Shown piece after piece: positions 27,544-36,703 of a stretch of 64,000 bases of DNA; within the stretch, counting starts at the first letter, position 1; each line of letters opens with the position of its first letter. The position numbers were made by a program, and so were the translations under genes. The notes beneath the pieces were generated by a model that was not told the origin of the DNA, searched no databases, and worked only from the letters and a program-made list of their open reading frames with translations. The DNA comes from Qipengyuania qiaonensis. GTDB lineage: Bacteria > Pseudomonadota > Alphaproteobacteria > Sphingomonadales > Sphingomonadaceae. The stretch is taken from NCBI RefSeq assembly GCF_019711515.1, contig NZ_JAIGNO010000001.1:525374-589373 (forward strand). Direction: 5' to 3'.

Positions 27544-28611
27544 ATGGCAACGTTCTGGCGCTTTTACGGCTTTTCGTTCATTTTCACACTGATCTGCCTC
27601 GCGCTCGGGGTGTGGTATGGTTGGTCGAGCACGAACTCGATCCCCGGCACATTATCGCTATTGTGGATCGTCGTGGTCCTGTCGGTGCTGGAGGTGTCGC
27701 TGAGCTTCGACAATGCCGTGGTCAATGCCTCGGTCCTAAAGGAAATGGACGAGGTATGGCAACGACGCTTCCTGACCTGGGGCATTGCCTTTGCAGTGTT
27801 CGGGATGCGTATTGTTTTTCCGCTCGCCGTCGTCGCGATCGCGGCTGGCCTTGGGCCGATCGAAACCGTGAATCTCTCGCTCAACGACCCACGGGAATAC
27901 GAACGCATCGTTTCGTCCGCTCATGTCGGCATCGCCGGTTTCGGTGGAGCTTTCCTTGCCATGGTCGGCCTGAAGTTCTTTTTCGACCTCGACAAAGAAA
28001 TTCACTGGATATCGATAATCGAGAAGAATCTGGCTAGGTTTGCCGCCCTACCCGCGGCGGAAATTGCCCTTCTGCTGCTCGTAATGTGGGGCATTTCCAC
28101 CACGCTCGAACCTGCCGATGCCCTGACCTTCCTTGTCGCGGGAATCTTGGGGCTGGTGACCTTTATCGCCGTCGAAGGGGTCAATGCGATACTCGAAATG
28201 AAAGAGCAGGCGGCCAAACTCCAGGGCGCGGTCGTACGCAGCGGGCTCGGCGGCTTCCTCTATCTCAATGTACTCGATGCCAGTTTCAGCTTCGACGGAG
28301 TCATCGGAGCGTTCGCGCTGTCAAACAACATGATCGTAATTGCACTGGGGCTTTCAATCGGTGCGATGTTCGTTCGGTCGATGACGATCCATCTGGTTCG
28401 GCAGGGAACGCTGGCTGCCTATCGTTTTCTCGAGCACGGCGCTTTCTGGGCAATCATTGTCCTCGGTGCGATCATGCTGATGTCGGCAAAGGTCCACATC
28501 CCCGAAACGATTACCGGCTTGATCGGCGCTATACTGATCGGGCTCAGCTTCTGGTGGTCGGTACGTTATAATCGACGGCATCCCGAAGCGAGTGTTCTGC
28601 CAGCCGATTAG
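27544..28611 (+). CDS. DUF475 (TerC-related) integral membrane protein
   Basis: A 355-residue membrane protein with about 8-9 helices. The motifs VLEVSLSFDNAVVNA and LDASFSFDGVIGAFALSNN, each with a buried acidic residue in 'SFDN/SFDG', are characteristic of DUF475/TerC-type transporters, proposed to handle metal ions. The precise role is unknown. It begins 18 bases after panB. Its last 68 bases overlap the 3' end of the convergent SBF-like gene. Confidence 0.88.
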   Translation: MATFWRFYGFSFIFTLICLALGVWYGWSSTNSIPGTLSLLWIVVVLSVLEVSLSFDNAVVNASVLKEMDEVWQRRFLTWGIAFAVFGMRIVFPLAVVAIAAGLGPIETVNLSLNDPREYERIVSSAHVGIAGFGGAFLAMVGLKFFFDLDKEIHWISIIEKNLARFAALPAAEIALLLLVMWGISTTLEPADALTFLVAGILGLVTFIAVEGVNAILEMKEQAAKLQGAVVRSGLGGFLYLNVLDASFSFDGVIGAFALSNNMIVIALGLSIGAMFVRSMTIHLVRQGTLAAYRFLEHGAFWAIIVLGAIMLMSAKVHIPETITGLIGAILIGLSFWWSVRYNRRHPEASVLPAD

Positions 28612-29545
28612 CAATCGGGGCTGCAACGACCAGCTGGAAAAAGTGATAGAGCAACAGCGCTATCACAATGAATCCCGCCTCGGCCGGAGGAAAAAGGATT
28701 GTCGCCAGCGGCGCACCGACCGCCGCACTTTTCTGTGCGCCTGCAAAAAGGAACGCGATCCGGTCCGGACGTTCGAGCCTGAGGATACCACCTGCCATCC
28801 ATGCGCCCAAATTGCCGATAAGGAGAAACAGGGTGACCAGCATTCCGATCATGGCCCAGTCCAGCCCATCGATACGCGACCAGATGTCCTGTTCTACCGC
28901 GCCCGAGAAAGCGACGTAAATTGCAGCCGAGATTGCGAAACGATCGACCCAAACGATCTTTGGCTTATGCTTTTCGATCAATGTACCGGCAACGCCTTGC
29001 AGCGCCTGCCCCAAGGCGAACGGCAGGATCAGCAAAAGAATAATCTTGATCGCTACGTTGGCACCCACCGCACCGCTGCCAATCCCGCCGAGTGCAAGAA
29101 AGACCGGGACGGTAACGAAAACACCCAGGATATTAAGCAGTGCGGCACCGACTACCGACAATGCTACATTCCCCCCTGCCAAAGAAGTGTAGGAGGTCGC
29201 CGACTGCACCGTCGAAGGCAAAGTCCCGAGATACAGGAAACCGATAGCAACCGATGGAGTGAGCCAGCCGCTGCCCAGCGAGGCCAGGGCTAGCCCCGCC
29301 AAGGCCATCGCACCGAAAACCCATACAACAAGCGGAACAAGAAAGCGCCAGTTGGCAATCCCTGCGATAATTTCACGCCGGGCAATTCTCATTCCGTTGA
29401 GCAGAAAGAGGGTGAATATCGCGGTATTGGCAACGATCTGGGCAACACTTCGCGCCTCTCCTGTTGCTGGTGCCAATGCGGCGATGGCGATTGCCGCGAC
29501 GAGCATACGCAGCATCGGATCGACCCAGATGGTTCGTACTGTCAT
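28544..29545 (-). CDS. SBF-like (bile acid:sodium symporter family) transporter
   Basis: A 333-residue membrane protein with about ten helices, of the bacterial SBF-like type (YfeH/RCH1). Characteristic stretches are ANTAIFTLFLLNGMRI, FLYLGTLPSTVQSATSYTSLAGGN and FAGAQKSAAVGAPLATILFP; the two pseudo-repeats contain the crossover helices. The substrate is unknown. The convergent 68-bp overlap with DUF475 means both C-termini are encoded by the same DNA. Confidence 0.87.
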   Translation of the reverse strand: MTVRTIWVDPMLRMLVAAIAIAALAPATGEARSVAQIVANTAIFTLFLLNGMRIARREIIAGIANWRFLVPLVVWVFGAMALAGLALASLGSGWLTPSVAIGFLYLGTLPSTVQSATSYTSLAGGNVALSVVGAALLNILGVFVTVPVFLALGGIGSGAVGANVAIKIILLLILPFALGQALQGVAGTLIEKHKPKIVWVDRFAISAAIYVAFSGAVEQDIWSRIDGLDWAMIGMLVTLFLLIGNLGAWMAGGILRLERPDRIAFLFAGAQKSAAVGAPLATILFPPAEAGFIVIALLLYHFFQLVVAAPIANRLAEHSLRDAVDYNVPTTRS

Positions 29546-29585
29546 GGATTTTCCCTGCCGCGGTAGCCGGCACGTGTCGAGCGCT

Positions 29586-31346
29586 TCACCCCTGCGTCAA
29601 CGATTCGAGTTTCGTTTCGAGCTCTTCGCGGGTTTCAGCTTCGTCTGCAGGCAAAGCCGCTATCAATGCTGAAATCGCCAAGGGGCTCATAGGTTGCAAC
29701 TCATGCGCAGCCAATGCGAACTGCAGTGCAGTGTCGGGGTCATCTAGCTGGCGCGCTGCAATGCTGCGTGCTGCCAGCACCCACGGCACCTGACCCATGC
29801 CAAGTTCCATCGCGTGGTCAAGCAATAGCACTGCCTTCGCCCAATCGCCTTTCGCCGCCGCAGCGTCAGCCAGGCGAGCCGCGGCCTCTCCATTCATCGG
29901 ATCGCCTTGCACGAACGTCTCGAGCAATCGTCGCGCGTCTGTGCTGCTATCCTGGGCTCTGACAAGTCGAAGCGTAAGCGGCCATGACCGCCTAATCCGA
30001 GCGGACCGTTCATAGGCCGCCCGCGCGGCGCGTCTATTTCCCTCGGCCAGTTCGGCATCCCCGAGTATGGCGAAAGCATCTGCAGACCCGGGAAAACGCC
30101 GCGCGAAACCTCTGGCTCGTCCGACGCTGGCCGTCGTTTCATCGCGGGCTATTGCGTTGCGCACATAATCGCGTGTTTCCAACCCATCCATTGGACCGGA
30201 GCCAGCCAGGACATCGACGGATCGAGCACCGGCAAGGACCGACAGATCCGATTGGTCAATAGATGCGAGGTCGAGAAAGACCGCAGCGAGCTCTCGTTCT
30301 CCCAGCGTTTCGTAGGATCGACCGACCAAAGCCCGCAAATAAGCCGAGCCATCACTTCCGGCGGCAGAACCTGCGAAACGACGCACCAGCTCAAGTTCGC
30401 CACCGCTGCGGGACAGTGCGTAGGCGAGCAAATCGCGCACCCGACGATTGTCGGGCTGAACGGCCGACAGCCGGTCTAGTGTCTGTGCTGCGCTGGCGTA
30501 GTTCCCTTCCTCCAGGTCGATGATTGCCGACAGGAGTTGAGCTGCCGGAGAGCTTTTCTGGGGCCCCTCTGAACGCACAAACAGATCACGCGCCAAACGG
30601 ATATTCCCGCCACGGGCAGCAATGACCGACTGCAAAAAAAGTCCCTTGGGCGTCGACGCGGCCCTGCCCTCGCCCGCCCTGAGAACTTGAAGTGCCTCTT
30701 TTGCCCGCCCCGCGTCACCGAGTGTAGCGGCATATTCCACCCGCAAAGCCGTGTTGGCTGGTTGGCGCGCAAGTGCTTTGCGGAAAATACGGGCACCAGT
30801 TTCCGCACCTTGGGCATCCCGCGCAAGCTGACCACGGAACAGCCATGCAGCGCCGCTGGTCGGATCGATTTCAAGCGCATGATCGACAGCCTCGATGGCT
30901 TCGATCTGCTCGCCGCCGCGATAGCGCAAATACCCGATATCGACCCATAAAGCAGCGTTTTCAGGATCGATCTGGTAAGAACGATCAAAGGCCCGTGCCG
31001 CGCCTCGAAGGTCGCCTTCCATCATTTCCAGCCGTCCCAGCAGCTGCAAGCGATCCGCCTGCATGTCGTATGGGAACTCTTCCTGCTCGAGCCAGTCTCG
31101 CGCGGTTTCCAGGTCTCCATCGATCAGCGCAGCCTCGGCGAAAAATATCGCCAAGTCGCGCCGGGGCTGTCCCTCTTCGAGCGCCCGGTCGAGATAGAAC
31201 TTCGCGGAAAACGCGTTCCCGTTGGTCAGTTCGATCTGCGCCTTCTCGATCGACGACGAACTGGCCTCTGACTGATCACATGCACCAAGCACGAAGCAGG
31301 TGATTGTCAGCGCCGCTGCGTTCGTCAGGTTACGCCTGCAGATCAT
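29586..31346 (-). CDS. TPR-repeat lipoprotein in the PrsT position
   Basis: A 586-residue lipoprotein. The signal MICRRNLTNAAALTITCFVLGAC ends in a lipobox with Cys at 23. The rest is a long array of TPR helices (for example AARAFDRSYQIDPENAALWVDIGYLRYRGG and AIEAVDHALEIDPTSGAAWLFRGQLA). Position after prsR makes it the counterpart of PrsT of exosortase/PEP-CTERM systems, although PrsT is usually longer (~900 residues). Role in polysaccharide export or assembly is inferred. The start at 31346 overlaps prsR by 17 bases; the frame is open to 31430 but that part is inside prsR. Confidence 0.82.
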   Translation of the reverse strand: MICRRNLTNAAALTITCFVLGACDQSEASSSSIEKAQIELTNGNAFSAKFYLDRALEEGQPRRDLAIFFAEAALIDGDLETARDWLEQEEFPYDMQADRLQLLGRLEMMEGDLRGAARAFDRSYQIDPENAALWVDIGYLRYRGGEQIEAIEAVDHALEIDPTSGAAWLFRGQLARDAQGAETGARIFRKALARQPANTALRVEYAATLGDAGRAKEALQVLRAGEGRAASTPKGLFLQSVIAARGGNIRLARDLFVRSEGPQKSSPAAQLLSAIIDLEEGNYASAAQTLDRLSAVQPDNRRVRDLLAYALSRSGGELELVRRFAGSAAGSDGSAYLRALVGRSYETLGERELAAVFLDLASIDQSDLSVLAGARSVDVLAGSGPMDGLETRDYVRNAIARDETTASVGRARGFARRFPGSADAFAILGDAELAEGNRRAARAAYERSARIRRSWPLTLRLVRAQDSSTDARRLLETFVQGDPMNGEAAARLADAAAAKGDWAKAVLLLDHAMELGMGQVPWVLAARSIAARQLDDPDTALQFALAAHELQPMSPLAISALIAALPADEAETREELETKLESLTQG

Positions 31347-32697
31347 ATTGTTTGAGCAGATCGTACAGTGTCGGACGACTGATGCCGAGCAGCTTGGCTG
31401 TATTCGAGATGTTCCCTTCGCTGCGAGCAAGTGCCTGCCTTATCATGCGCCGGTCAGCCTGCTCTCTCGCAGCCTTGAGGTTCAAGGCGATATCGCCACC
31501 GTCCGCTTTGGTCGATGCGAGATCAAGATCCTCGGCGGAAACCATCTTCCCATCAGCCATGATGACCGCCCGCTTCACCCGATTTTCAAGCTCACGCACA
31601 TTCCCGGGCCAGTCCCAACCGTCTATCGCAGCAAGGGCATCGGGGGTGAAACCTTTCAGACGCGGATTCATCTCGTCGGCAAATCGGGCGAGGAAATGCT
31701 TGGCCAAAAGTATCGCATCTCCTGCCCGCTCGGCCAGCGTTGGCACTTTCACCACGATTTCCGCCAGACGATAGAACAAATCCTCGCGAAATGTGCCTTC
31801 CGAAATCATCGATTCGAGGTTCTGGTGGGTTGCGCAGACGATCCGGGTGTCTACCGGTATCGGCTTGCGTCCGCCGATACGCTCGATCGTACGTTCCTGC
31901 AGGAACCGCAGGAGTTTTACTTGCAGCGACAGCGGAATATCGCCCACCTCGTCGAGAAAAAGCGTTCCCCCATCGGCAAGTTCGATTTTGCCCTCGGTCA
32001 TCTTGACCGCACCGGTAAAAGCACCCTTTTCGTGTCCGAACAGTTCGCTTTCGAGCAGGTTTTCAGGGATGGCCGCGCAATTGATCGCAATGAAGGCACC
32101 ATACCCACGATCGCTGCAATCGTGCACCCCCCGAGCAAGCAATTCCTTGCCGGTGCCGCTCGCACCCAGCAGCATCACAGAGACATTGGTCGGGGCTACC
32201 CGCTCGATAGTTCTTGCAACCTTCGCCATTTCGGGAGCTGCAGTAACCATCGATCCCAGGACCGTTCGATCCTCACCGACTTTCTCGGCGAGGCGGCGGT
32301 TTTCGGTTTCGATCTGATGTAGCCGATAGGCGCGCTGAACGATCAGTCCGAGCGTGTCGATATCTACGGGTTTCTGATAGAAGTCATAGGCGCCTTGTTC
32401 GACAGCTTTTAGCGCACTTTCACGCGCGCCATGACCCGATGCCACGATCACCTTTGTGTCCGGTTTGATGGCCATGATGGCTTCTAGAACCGCAAAACCC
32501 TCGGTCGTCCCGTCGGGATCTGGAGGCAAGCCGAGGTCTAGTGTGACCACCGCAGGCTCCTCCGATCGCAACGCTGCAAGAGCAGCTTCCCGTGTTCCCG
32601 CGATTACTACCTCAAAATCTTCATACGCCCATTTGAGTTGAGCCTGGAGACCCTCATCGTCTTCGACGATCAGCAGCTTGGGCTTGGATTGCGCCAT
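31330..32697 (-). CDS. prsR: PrsR: sigma-54-dependent PEP-CTERM-system response regulator
   Basis: A 455-residue NtrC-type activator. The receiver domain has phospho-acceptor Asp54 in TLDLGLPPDPDGTTEGF, the extended loop typical of PrsR. The AAA+ domain has Walker A GASGTGKE, the sigma-54 contact GAFTGA, and Walker B GGTLFLDEVGD. The C-terminal Fis-type helix-turn-helix ends NISNTAKLLGISRPTLYDLLKQY. Expected to activate RpoN promoters of exopolysaccharide/PEP-CTERM genes. The start overlaps the prsK stop by one base (TAATG). Confidence 0.92.
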   Translation of the reverse strand: MAQSKPKLLIVEDDEGLQAQLKWAYEDFEVVIAGTREAALAALRSEEPAVVTLDLGLPPDPDGTTEGFAVLEAIMAIKPDTKVIVASGHGARESALKAVEQGAYDFYQKPVDIDTLGLIVQRAYRLHQIETENRRLAEKVGEDRTVLGSMVTAAPEMAKVARTIERVAPTNVSVMLLGASGTGKELLARGVHDCSDRGYGAFIAINCAAIPENLLESELFGHEKGAFTGAVKMTEGKIELADGGTLFLDEVGDIPLSLQVKLLRFLQERTIERIGGRKPIPVDTRIVCATHQNLESMISEGTFREDLFYRLAEIVVKVPTLAERAGDAILLAKHFLARFADEMNPRLKGFTPDALAAIDGWDWPGNVRELENRVKRAVIMADGKMVSAEDLDLASTKADGGDIALNLKAAREQADRRMIRQALARSEGNISNTAKLLGISRPTLYDLLKQYDLQA

Positions 32698-34808
32698 TAT
32701 ACGACCTCGTCTTCCCGAGCTTTCCTGCCTCGTTCGATGATCCTCGTTGCCGACTCCAATGGCAGCCTGACCACAAATCGGGTTCCCAATCCTTCGCGTG
32801 ATTCCACATCCAGGCGCCCGCCCATCGCCCTAACGAGTTCGCGAGCTTCGAAAGCACCTATGCCGAAGCCTCCGGCCTTGGAGGATATGAACGGCTTGTA
32901 GAGACTGTTGCGCAGAAATTGCGGCGACATGCCGCGACCGTTGTCGATCACCTGCATTATCCCCGATACTCCATCGCTGTAGGCTTCCAAGATCACGGGA
33001 CTATTCGGTTCGCTGGCGTCGATGGCGTTCTGGATCAGATGAACCAATGCCTGATCCAGCGCTTCCGGGTTGCCCTCAACCGTCACCGACTCCGACCGCA
33101 AGACTGCCACAGGATGCAGCCGACCCAACTTCCCGGCCACTTGACGCGCAGCGTCGGCCAGATCGAACCGATGCACCTTCTGAGGCTCCGGCGCACCATA
33201 CCGTCCGAGGCGGGCGAGCAGAGTATTGAGCTTTTCCGCGCTGCTTCGCACAGTAACGAGCATGTCTTTCTGAAATTCCGGCTTGTCGGCGTGTCGCTCC
33301 GCATTGCGCAGCAATAGCGACATCTGGCTGGACAGGTTCTTGATGTCATGCATGACAAAAGACATGCGGCGATTGAATTCGTCGAACCTTCCAGCCTCCA
33401 GCAGTGCCGCCTGTCCGGCCTGCTCGGCAAGGTAACTCGCCACCTGACGACCGACGACCGTCAGGAGATCGAAGTCTTCCCAGTCCAGCTCGCGCTCGAC
33501 CAGTGGGCGTGACAGGACTACCAGTCCGACGAGGCGGTCGAAATGGAGTAACGGCACCGCCGCCCATGTATTGAGGTTGTCGCGCATCCAATCGGGCACC
33601 AGCGCTTGTTCGCCATGATGATCGACGCCCTCGCGCAGTTCGTCGAACGCAACGATCAACTCGCTGCGTTCGAGAAGTTCGCCCAGTTGGGCTGGTGCGG
33701 CTCTCCCGGGAACGACGACCGACGGCCAACGCCACTTTGCCGCAAGTTCGAGTGTGCCGTCTTCCTCCGGGACCAGCAGAATACCGGCAGGACTGTCGGT
33801 AATGTCGGCGAGCGCCTTAACCAACCGCTCCTGCAACGCGGAGTTGTCGAAGCCGGTGGTGCCGATCGTATGGGTAAACCTGATCCATTCGTTGCGGTAG
33901 TCGTACCGGTGCTTGAACAGATGCTTGATCGCCGTGACCCGCAGCCAACCTCGTAGATGGTCCGAAGGGAGCCAGATCAACGCCAAGGCTCCCGCTGCGA
34001 TGACCAACCCGACCTGCGTCATTCGTGTAAGGTCGCCCGTTAGCATATCGAGCGAACGCGCAAGCGCGAGCATGACGGCGAGATAAGTGCCGATAACCAG
34101 CAAGGAGAGAAAGCGAAAAGTAGCCGTGCGAGATGGTCGGAATTCTAGCCCCGACGATTTGCGATTGAAGCCCATCGCAAATGGCACGGCAAAGATTGCT
34201 GCTGCCCAGCCGCGTAGCGCATCGAGTTCGATCGGAACTGCGGCCGTGATGTAGGCGATGGTAAAATAGTTGAGATCGAAGGCCCATAGCACTGCAAGCG
34301 CCGCGACATTCCAGCGCAGGATCTGTCGCGAGGACACTGCTGCCCCGACATAAAGATTGTGCAGCAATACGAGCGCGCCCACCGCGACCATAACTCGAAA
34401 CAGCGTTGCGGTTTCGAGTATCGGGGCGGACAGTTCGGCGGCGCCCGCGTGCTGACGAGCGATAAGCAGCAACGCCAACTGCAAGCCTTCCACGAAGACA
34501 AGCGCGAATACTACCGGGCGGACCAGTCGCAGCGTCTCATCGCGTCCGTCGTTGGCGAACAGCCGAAACAACAGGAACAGCCAGGCAAGATTGCGTGAGA
34601 TTTCCGCAAGCTCTACGATCGGTTTACCCGGTTCGAAACTGGCCGCGGCAAAACACCAGTTTGCAGTTAAGGCCAACGCGACAACGGCCGGGGTGCGATC
34701 ATTTCTGGTTTCGTCGCCTCTGCCGCCAACCCAGATCGCCGCCAGAGCGCAGACGATGGCACCCGCGGAATAGCCGACATAGGAAAGGGTCGCGATCCAG
34801 AGCATCAT
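32697..34808 (-). CDS. prsK: PrsK: PEP-CTERM-system membrane histidine kinase
   Basis: A 703-residue kinase. The N-terminal ~290 residues hold about 8-10 membrane helices. A GAF-like domain (about 330-470) follows, then a divergent dimerisation/phospho-acceptor helix with FVMHDIKNLSSQMSLLL, MHDIKN replacing HELRTP as in PrsK kinases. The ATPase domain has HLIQNAIDAS, DNGRGM and GGFGIGAFEARELV. It pairs with prsR. The start at 34808 uses ATG overlapping the upstream transferase stop (ATGA); the open frame to 34964 lies within that gene. Confidence 0.9.
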   Translation of the reverse strand: MMLWIATLSYVGYSAGAIVCALAAIWVGGRGDETRNDRTPAVVALALTANWCFAAASFEPGKPIVELAEISRNLAWLFLLFRLFANDGRDETLRLVRPVVFALVFVEGLQLALLLIARQHAGAAELSAPILETATLFRVMVAVGALVLLHNLYVGAAVSSRQILRWNVAALAVLWAFDLNYFTIAYITAAVPIELDALRGWAAAIFAVPFAMGFNRKSSGLEFRPSRTATFRFLSLLVIGTYLAVMLALARSLDMLTGDLTRMTQVGLVIAAGALALIWLPSDHLRGWLRVTAIKHLFKHRYDYRNEWIRFTHTIGTTGFDNSALQERLVKALADITDSPAGILLVPEEDGTLELAAKWRWPSVVVPGRAAPAQLGELLERSELIVAFDELREGVDHHGEQALVPDWMRDNLNTWAAVPLLHFDRLVGLVVLSRPLVERELDWEDFDLLTVVGRQVASYLAEQAGQAALLEAGRFDEFNRRMSFVMHDIKNLSSQMSLLLRNAERHADKPEFQKDMLVTVRSSAEKLNTLLARLGRYGAPEPQKVHRFDLADAARQVAGKLGRLHPVAVLRSESVTVEGNPEALDQALVHLIQNAIDASEPNSPVILEAYSDGVSGIMQVIDNGRGMSPQFLRNSLYKPFISSKAGGFGIGAFEARELVRAMGGRLDVESREGLGTRFVVRLPLESATRIIERGRKAREDEVV

Positions 34809-36190
34809 CTGGCACCCTCTGGCCAGAGGATCACTCTTGCCGTCTGTAGCAAGATCAGAATGTCGAGAAAGGGTGTGTAGTTTTTGGCGTAGTAAAGGTC
34901 GTATTCCAGCTTGTGCCGTGCATCTTCGATGCTTGCGCCATAGGGGTAATTGATCTGCGCCCAACCGGTTATGCCGGGTTTGACAACGTGGCGTTCCGCA
35001 TAAAAAGGCAGCTCGAGTTCCAGATCGCCCACGAACGCCGGCACTTCGGGCCGCGGTCCGACGAAGCTCATCTCACCCTTCAGAACGCTCCAAACCTGTG
35101 GCAGCTCGTCGATCCGTACCTTGCGGATCAGTCGCCCGACGCGAGTGATCCGTGGATCGTCTTTCTCCGCCCATTTTGCACCAGCGGCTTCCGCATCCGT
35201 GCGCATCGAACGCAATTTGATCAGGGTGAACGGCTGTCCGTAAAGACCGACGCGTGTCTGCCTGAAAAATGCCGGCCCCTTAGTCTCCAACTTCACCAGT
35301 GCCGCAAAGATCGCAATAAGCGGAAGGCCAACGACAAGTAAGAACAGGCTTGCAACGACATCGAACGCACGTTTGGCAACGCTCGACAGCCGCCTTCCCG
35401 CAGAGAAACCGTCTGAGAAGATCAGCCAACTAGGATTGAGCGTATCGAGATCTACCCGACCCAGTTCACGCTCAAGAAAGCTGGAAAAATCGTTAACATG
35501 CACACCCTTCGTCTTGATCCGAAGCAAGTCTTTGAGTGGTAGTGAATTGCGTCGCTCCTCCAGAGCCAGTACCACCTCTGTGGCGCCAAGCCGCTCCACA
35601 AACTTGCCGAGATCGGCGATTGATGAGCGCGGAACAGCCGTTTCGATGGTGTTCGCGCTGTCGCCCATTGCGACGAATGCACCGACAGCAAAGCCGCTTT
35701 CGTCACGCTGCGACAATCGCAGGAGCCGCTCAGCGCGTCTGCCGGAGCCGAGAACGAGAATCGTTCTTCGAAATGCATCCGCTCCTAGCATCCGTCCAGC
35801 CAGAAGGCGATTGGCGACCAGAAGAACGACTGCCATGCCCATGGCGTAAAGCAGCACGGACCGCCAAAGGGCCGAACCGGGCAGAACGAAATTCATCAGC
35901 GAAATCGCCAGCACGCCCAGACTTACGGCAACCAAGAGCCGTGCGGTTGCGAAGCGGATAGAGCGGAGCGCCTCGGGCCCATATGTTCCGACCGCGATCA
36001 TGGCCAGCCAGACAACGCCGACAAAGCCTCCCAGCTCGAACGCGCGATCGGAGAACTTGCCGACGCTCACCCCGATTTGCGTAACCCTCAAACGCCACGC
36101 CGCTTCACCCGCCAAAAAGAGCAGAACGAGGTCTATCGCTGATAGCAGCACTACATTGTATGAAATGTAGTGCTTGAACAGGCGGATCAT
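34805..36190 (-). CDS. Undecaprenyl-phosphate sugar transferase, XrtA/PEP-CTERM type
   Basis: A 461-residue membrane glycosyl-1-phosphate transferase that starts repeat-unit assembly of an exopolysaccharide on the lipid carrier. Four N-terminal helices (1-~130), a CoA-binding-like domain (ILVLGSGRRAERLL), then the bacterial sugar transferase domain with KRAFDVVASLFLLVVGLP, LIKLRSMRTDAE, KVRIDELPQVW, MSFVGPRPE and KPGITGWAQI. It lies first in the operon with prsK-prsR-TPR lipoprotein. No chain-length, flippase or exosortase gene is next to it. Confidence 0.9.
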   Translation of the reverse strand: MIRLFKHYISYNVVLLSAIDLVLLFLAGEAAWRLRVTQIGVSVGKFSDRAFELGGFVGVVWLAMIAVGTYGPEALRSIRFATARLLVAVSLGVLAISLMNFVLPGSALWRSVLLYAMGMAVVLLVANRLLAGRMLGADAFRRTILVLGSGRRAERLLRLSQRDESGFAVGAFVAMGDSANTIETAVPRSSIADLGKFVERLGATEVVLALEERRNSLPLKDLLRIKTKGVHVNDFSSFLERELGRVDLDTLNPSWLIFSDGFSAGRRLSSVAKRAFDVVASLFLLVVGLPLIAIFAALVKLETKGPAFFRQTRVGLYGQPFTLIKLRSMRTDAEAAGAKWAEKDDPRITRVGRLIRKVRIDELPQVWSVLKGEMSFVGPRPEVPAFVGDLELELPFYAERHVVKPGITGWAQINYPYGASIEDARHKLEYDLYYAKNYTPFLDILILLQTARVILWPEGAR

Positions 36191-36253
36191 CCGGTCCGGC
36201 TCACGAGTTGCTAGTGTCGGAATCCTTGACTAGCAGAAAGGGATGAACCGTCG

Positions 36254-36264
36254 GTAAACTTTAC
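36254..36264. promoter_or_regulatory. 11-bp palindrome GTAAACTTTAC upstream of the transferase operon
   Basis: A perfect short palindrome about 65 bases upstream of the transferase start, in the 135-bp gap to the next gene. It might be an operator. I found no clear sigma-54 -24/-12 element here. Confidence 0.3.
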
Positions 36265-36325
36265 ACTCACGTTCGAAGGGCGACGCGCCGCCAAGTGCAT
36301 CGCCCTCTCACGCTTTCTCGATCGA

Positions 36326-36619
36326 TCAATTGTTGACGGCGTCCTCCACCGCTTCTCCGGCATTCTGGGCAGCTTCGCCGACCTGGCCGGCTGCTTCGCC
36401 GACTTGATCGGCAGCACCCGCAATTGCGTTGTCCTTGGCGACTTCGGCGTTGTTCATCTGAGTGAGGAAGAATATCCCCACTATGGCGACGACCAGCACG
36501 AGCAAGAGCATTGCCCAATTCGTGCCGCCACCACGGTTACCGCCATCCGAGACTACGGTGTGGGTTGTATGGGTATTCCCGGCTGCATCGGTGGTTTCGG
36601 TTATGCGTTCTTCTGTCAT
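36326..36619 (-). CDS. Small single-pass membrane protein
   Basis: A 97-residue protein of unknown function. The N-terminal ~35 residues are hydrophilic (Thr/Gly-rich), a membrane helix spans about 36-54 (AMLLLVLVVAIVGIFFL), and the C-terminal ~40 residues are an Ala/Gly/Glu-rich amphipathic stretch with the repeated unit 'GEAAGQVGEAAQNAGEAVEDA'. Such tails resemble stress-linked CsbD/YtxH-like proteins in composition only. A sigma-EcfG-type promoter lies upstream, which suggests general stress induction. Confidence 0.75.
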   Translation of the reverse strand: MTEERITETTDAAGNTHTTHTVVSDGGNRGGGTNWAMLLLVLVVAIVGIFFLTQMNNAEVAKDNAIAGAADQVGEAAGQVGEAAQNAGEAVEDAVNN

Positions 36620-36656
36620 GTCATTCCTTCCCTGCGACGGAGTTTATGCGGCCAAA

Positions 36657-36682
36657 AACGCCCACGACCTCAGGGCGGTTCC
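36657..36682 (-). promoter_or_regulatory. Putative sigma-EcfG promoter
   Basis: On the minus strand, GGAAC (36682-36678), 17 bases, then CGTT (36660-36657): an exact match to the alphaproteobacterial general stress consensus GGAAC-N16/17-CGTT. The predicted transcription start is about 30 bases upstream of the ATG at 36619. Confidence 0.65.
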
Positions 36683-36703
36683 GCAAATGACACCGATTGA
36701 TGG

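Noticed and set aside
34810..34825. TGGCAC as a possible sigma-54 -24 element near prsK
   Set aside because: The -12 part (TTGC) is missing and the orientation is opposite to the prs operon.
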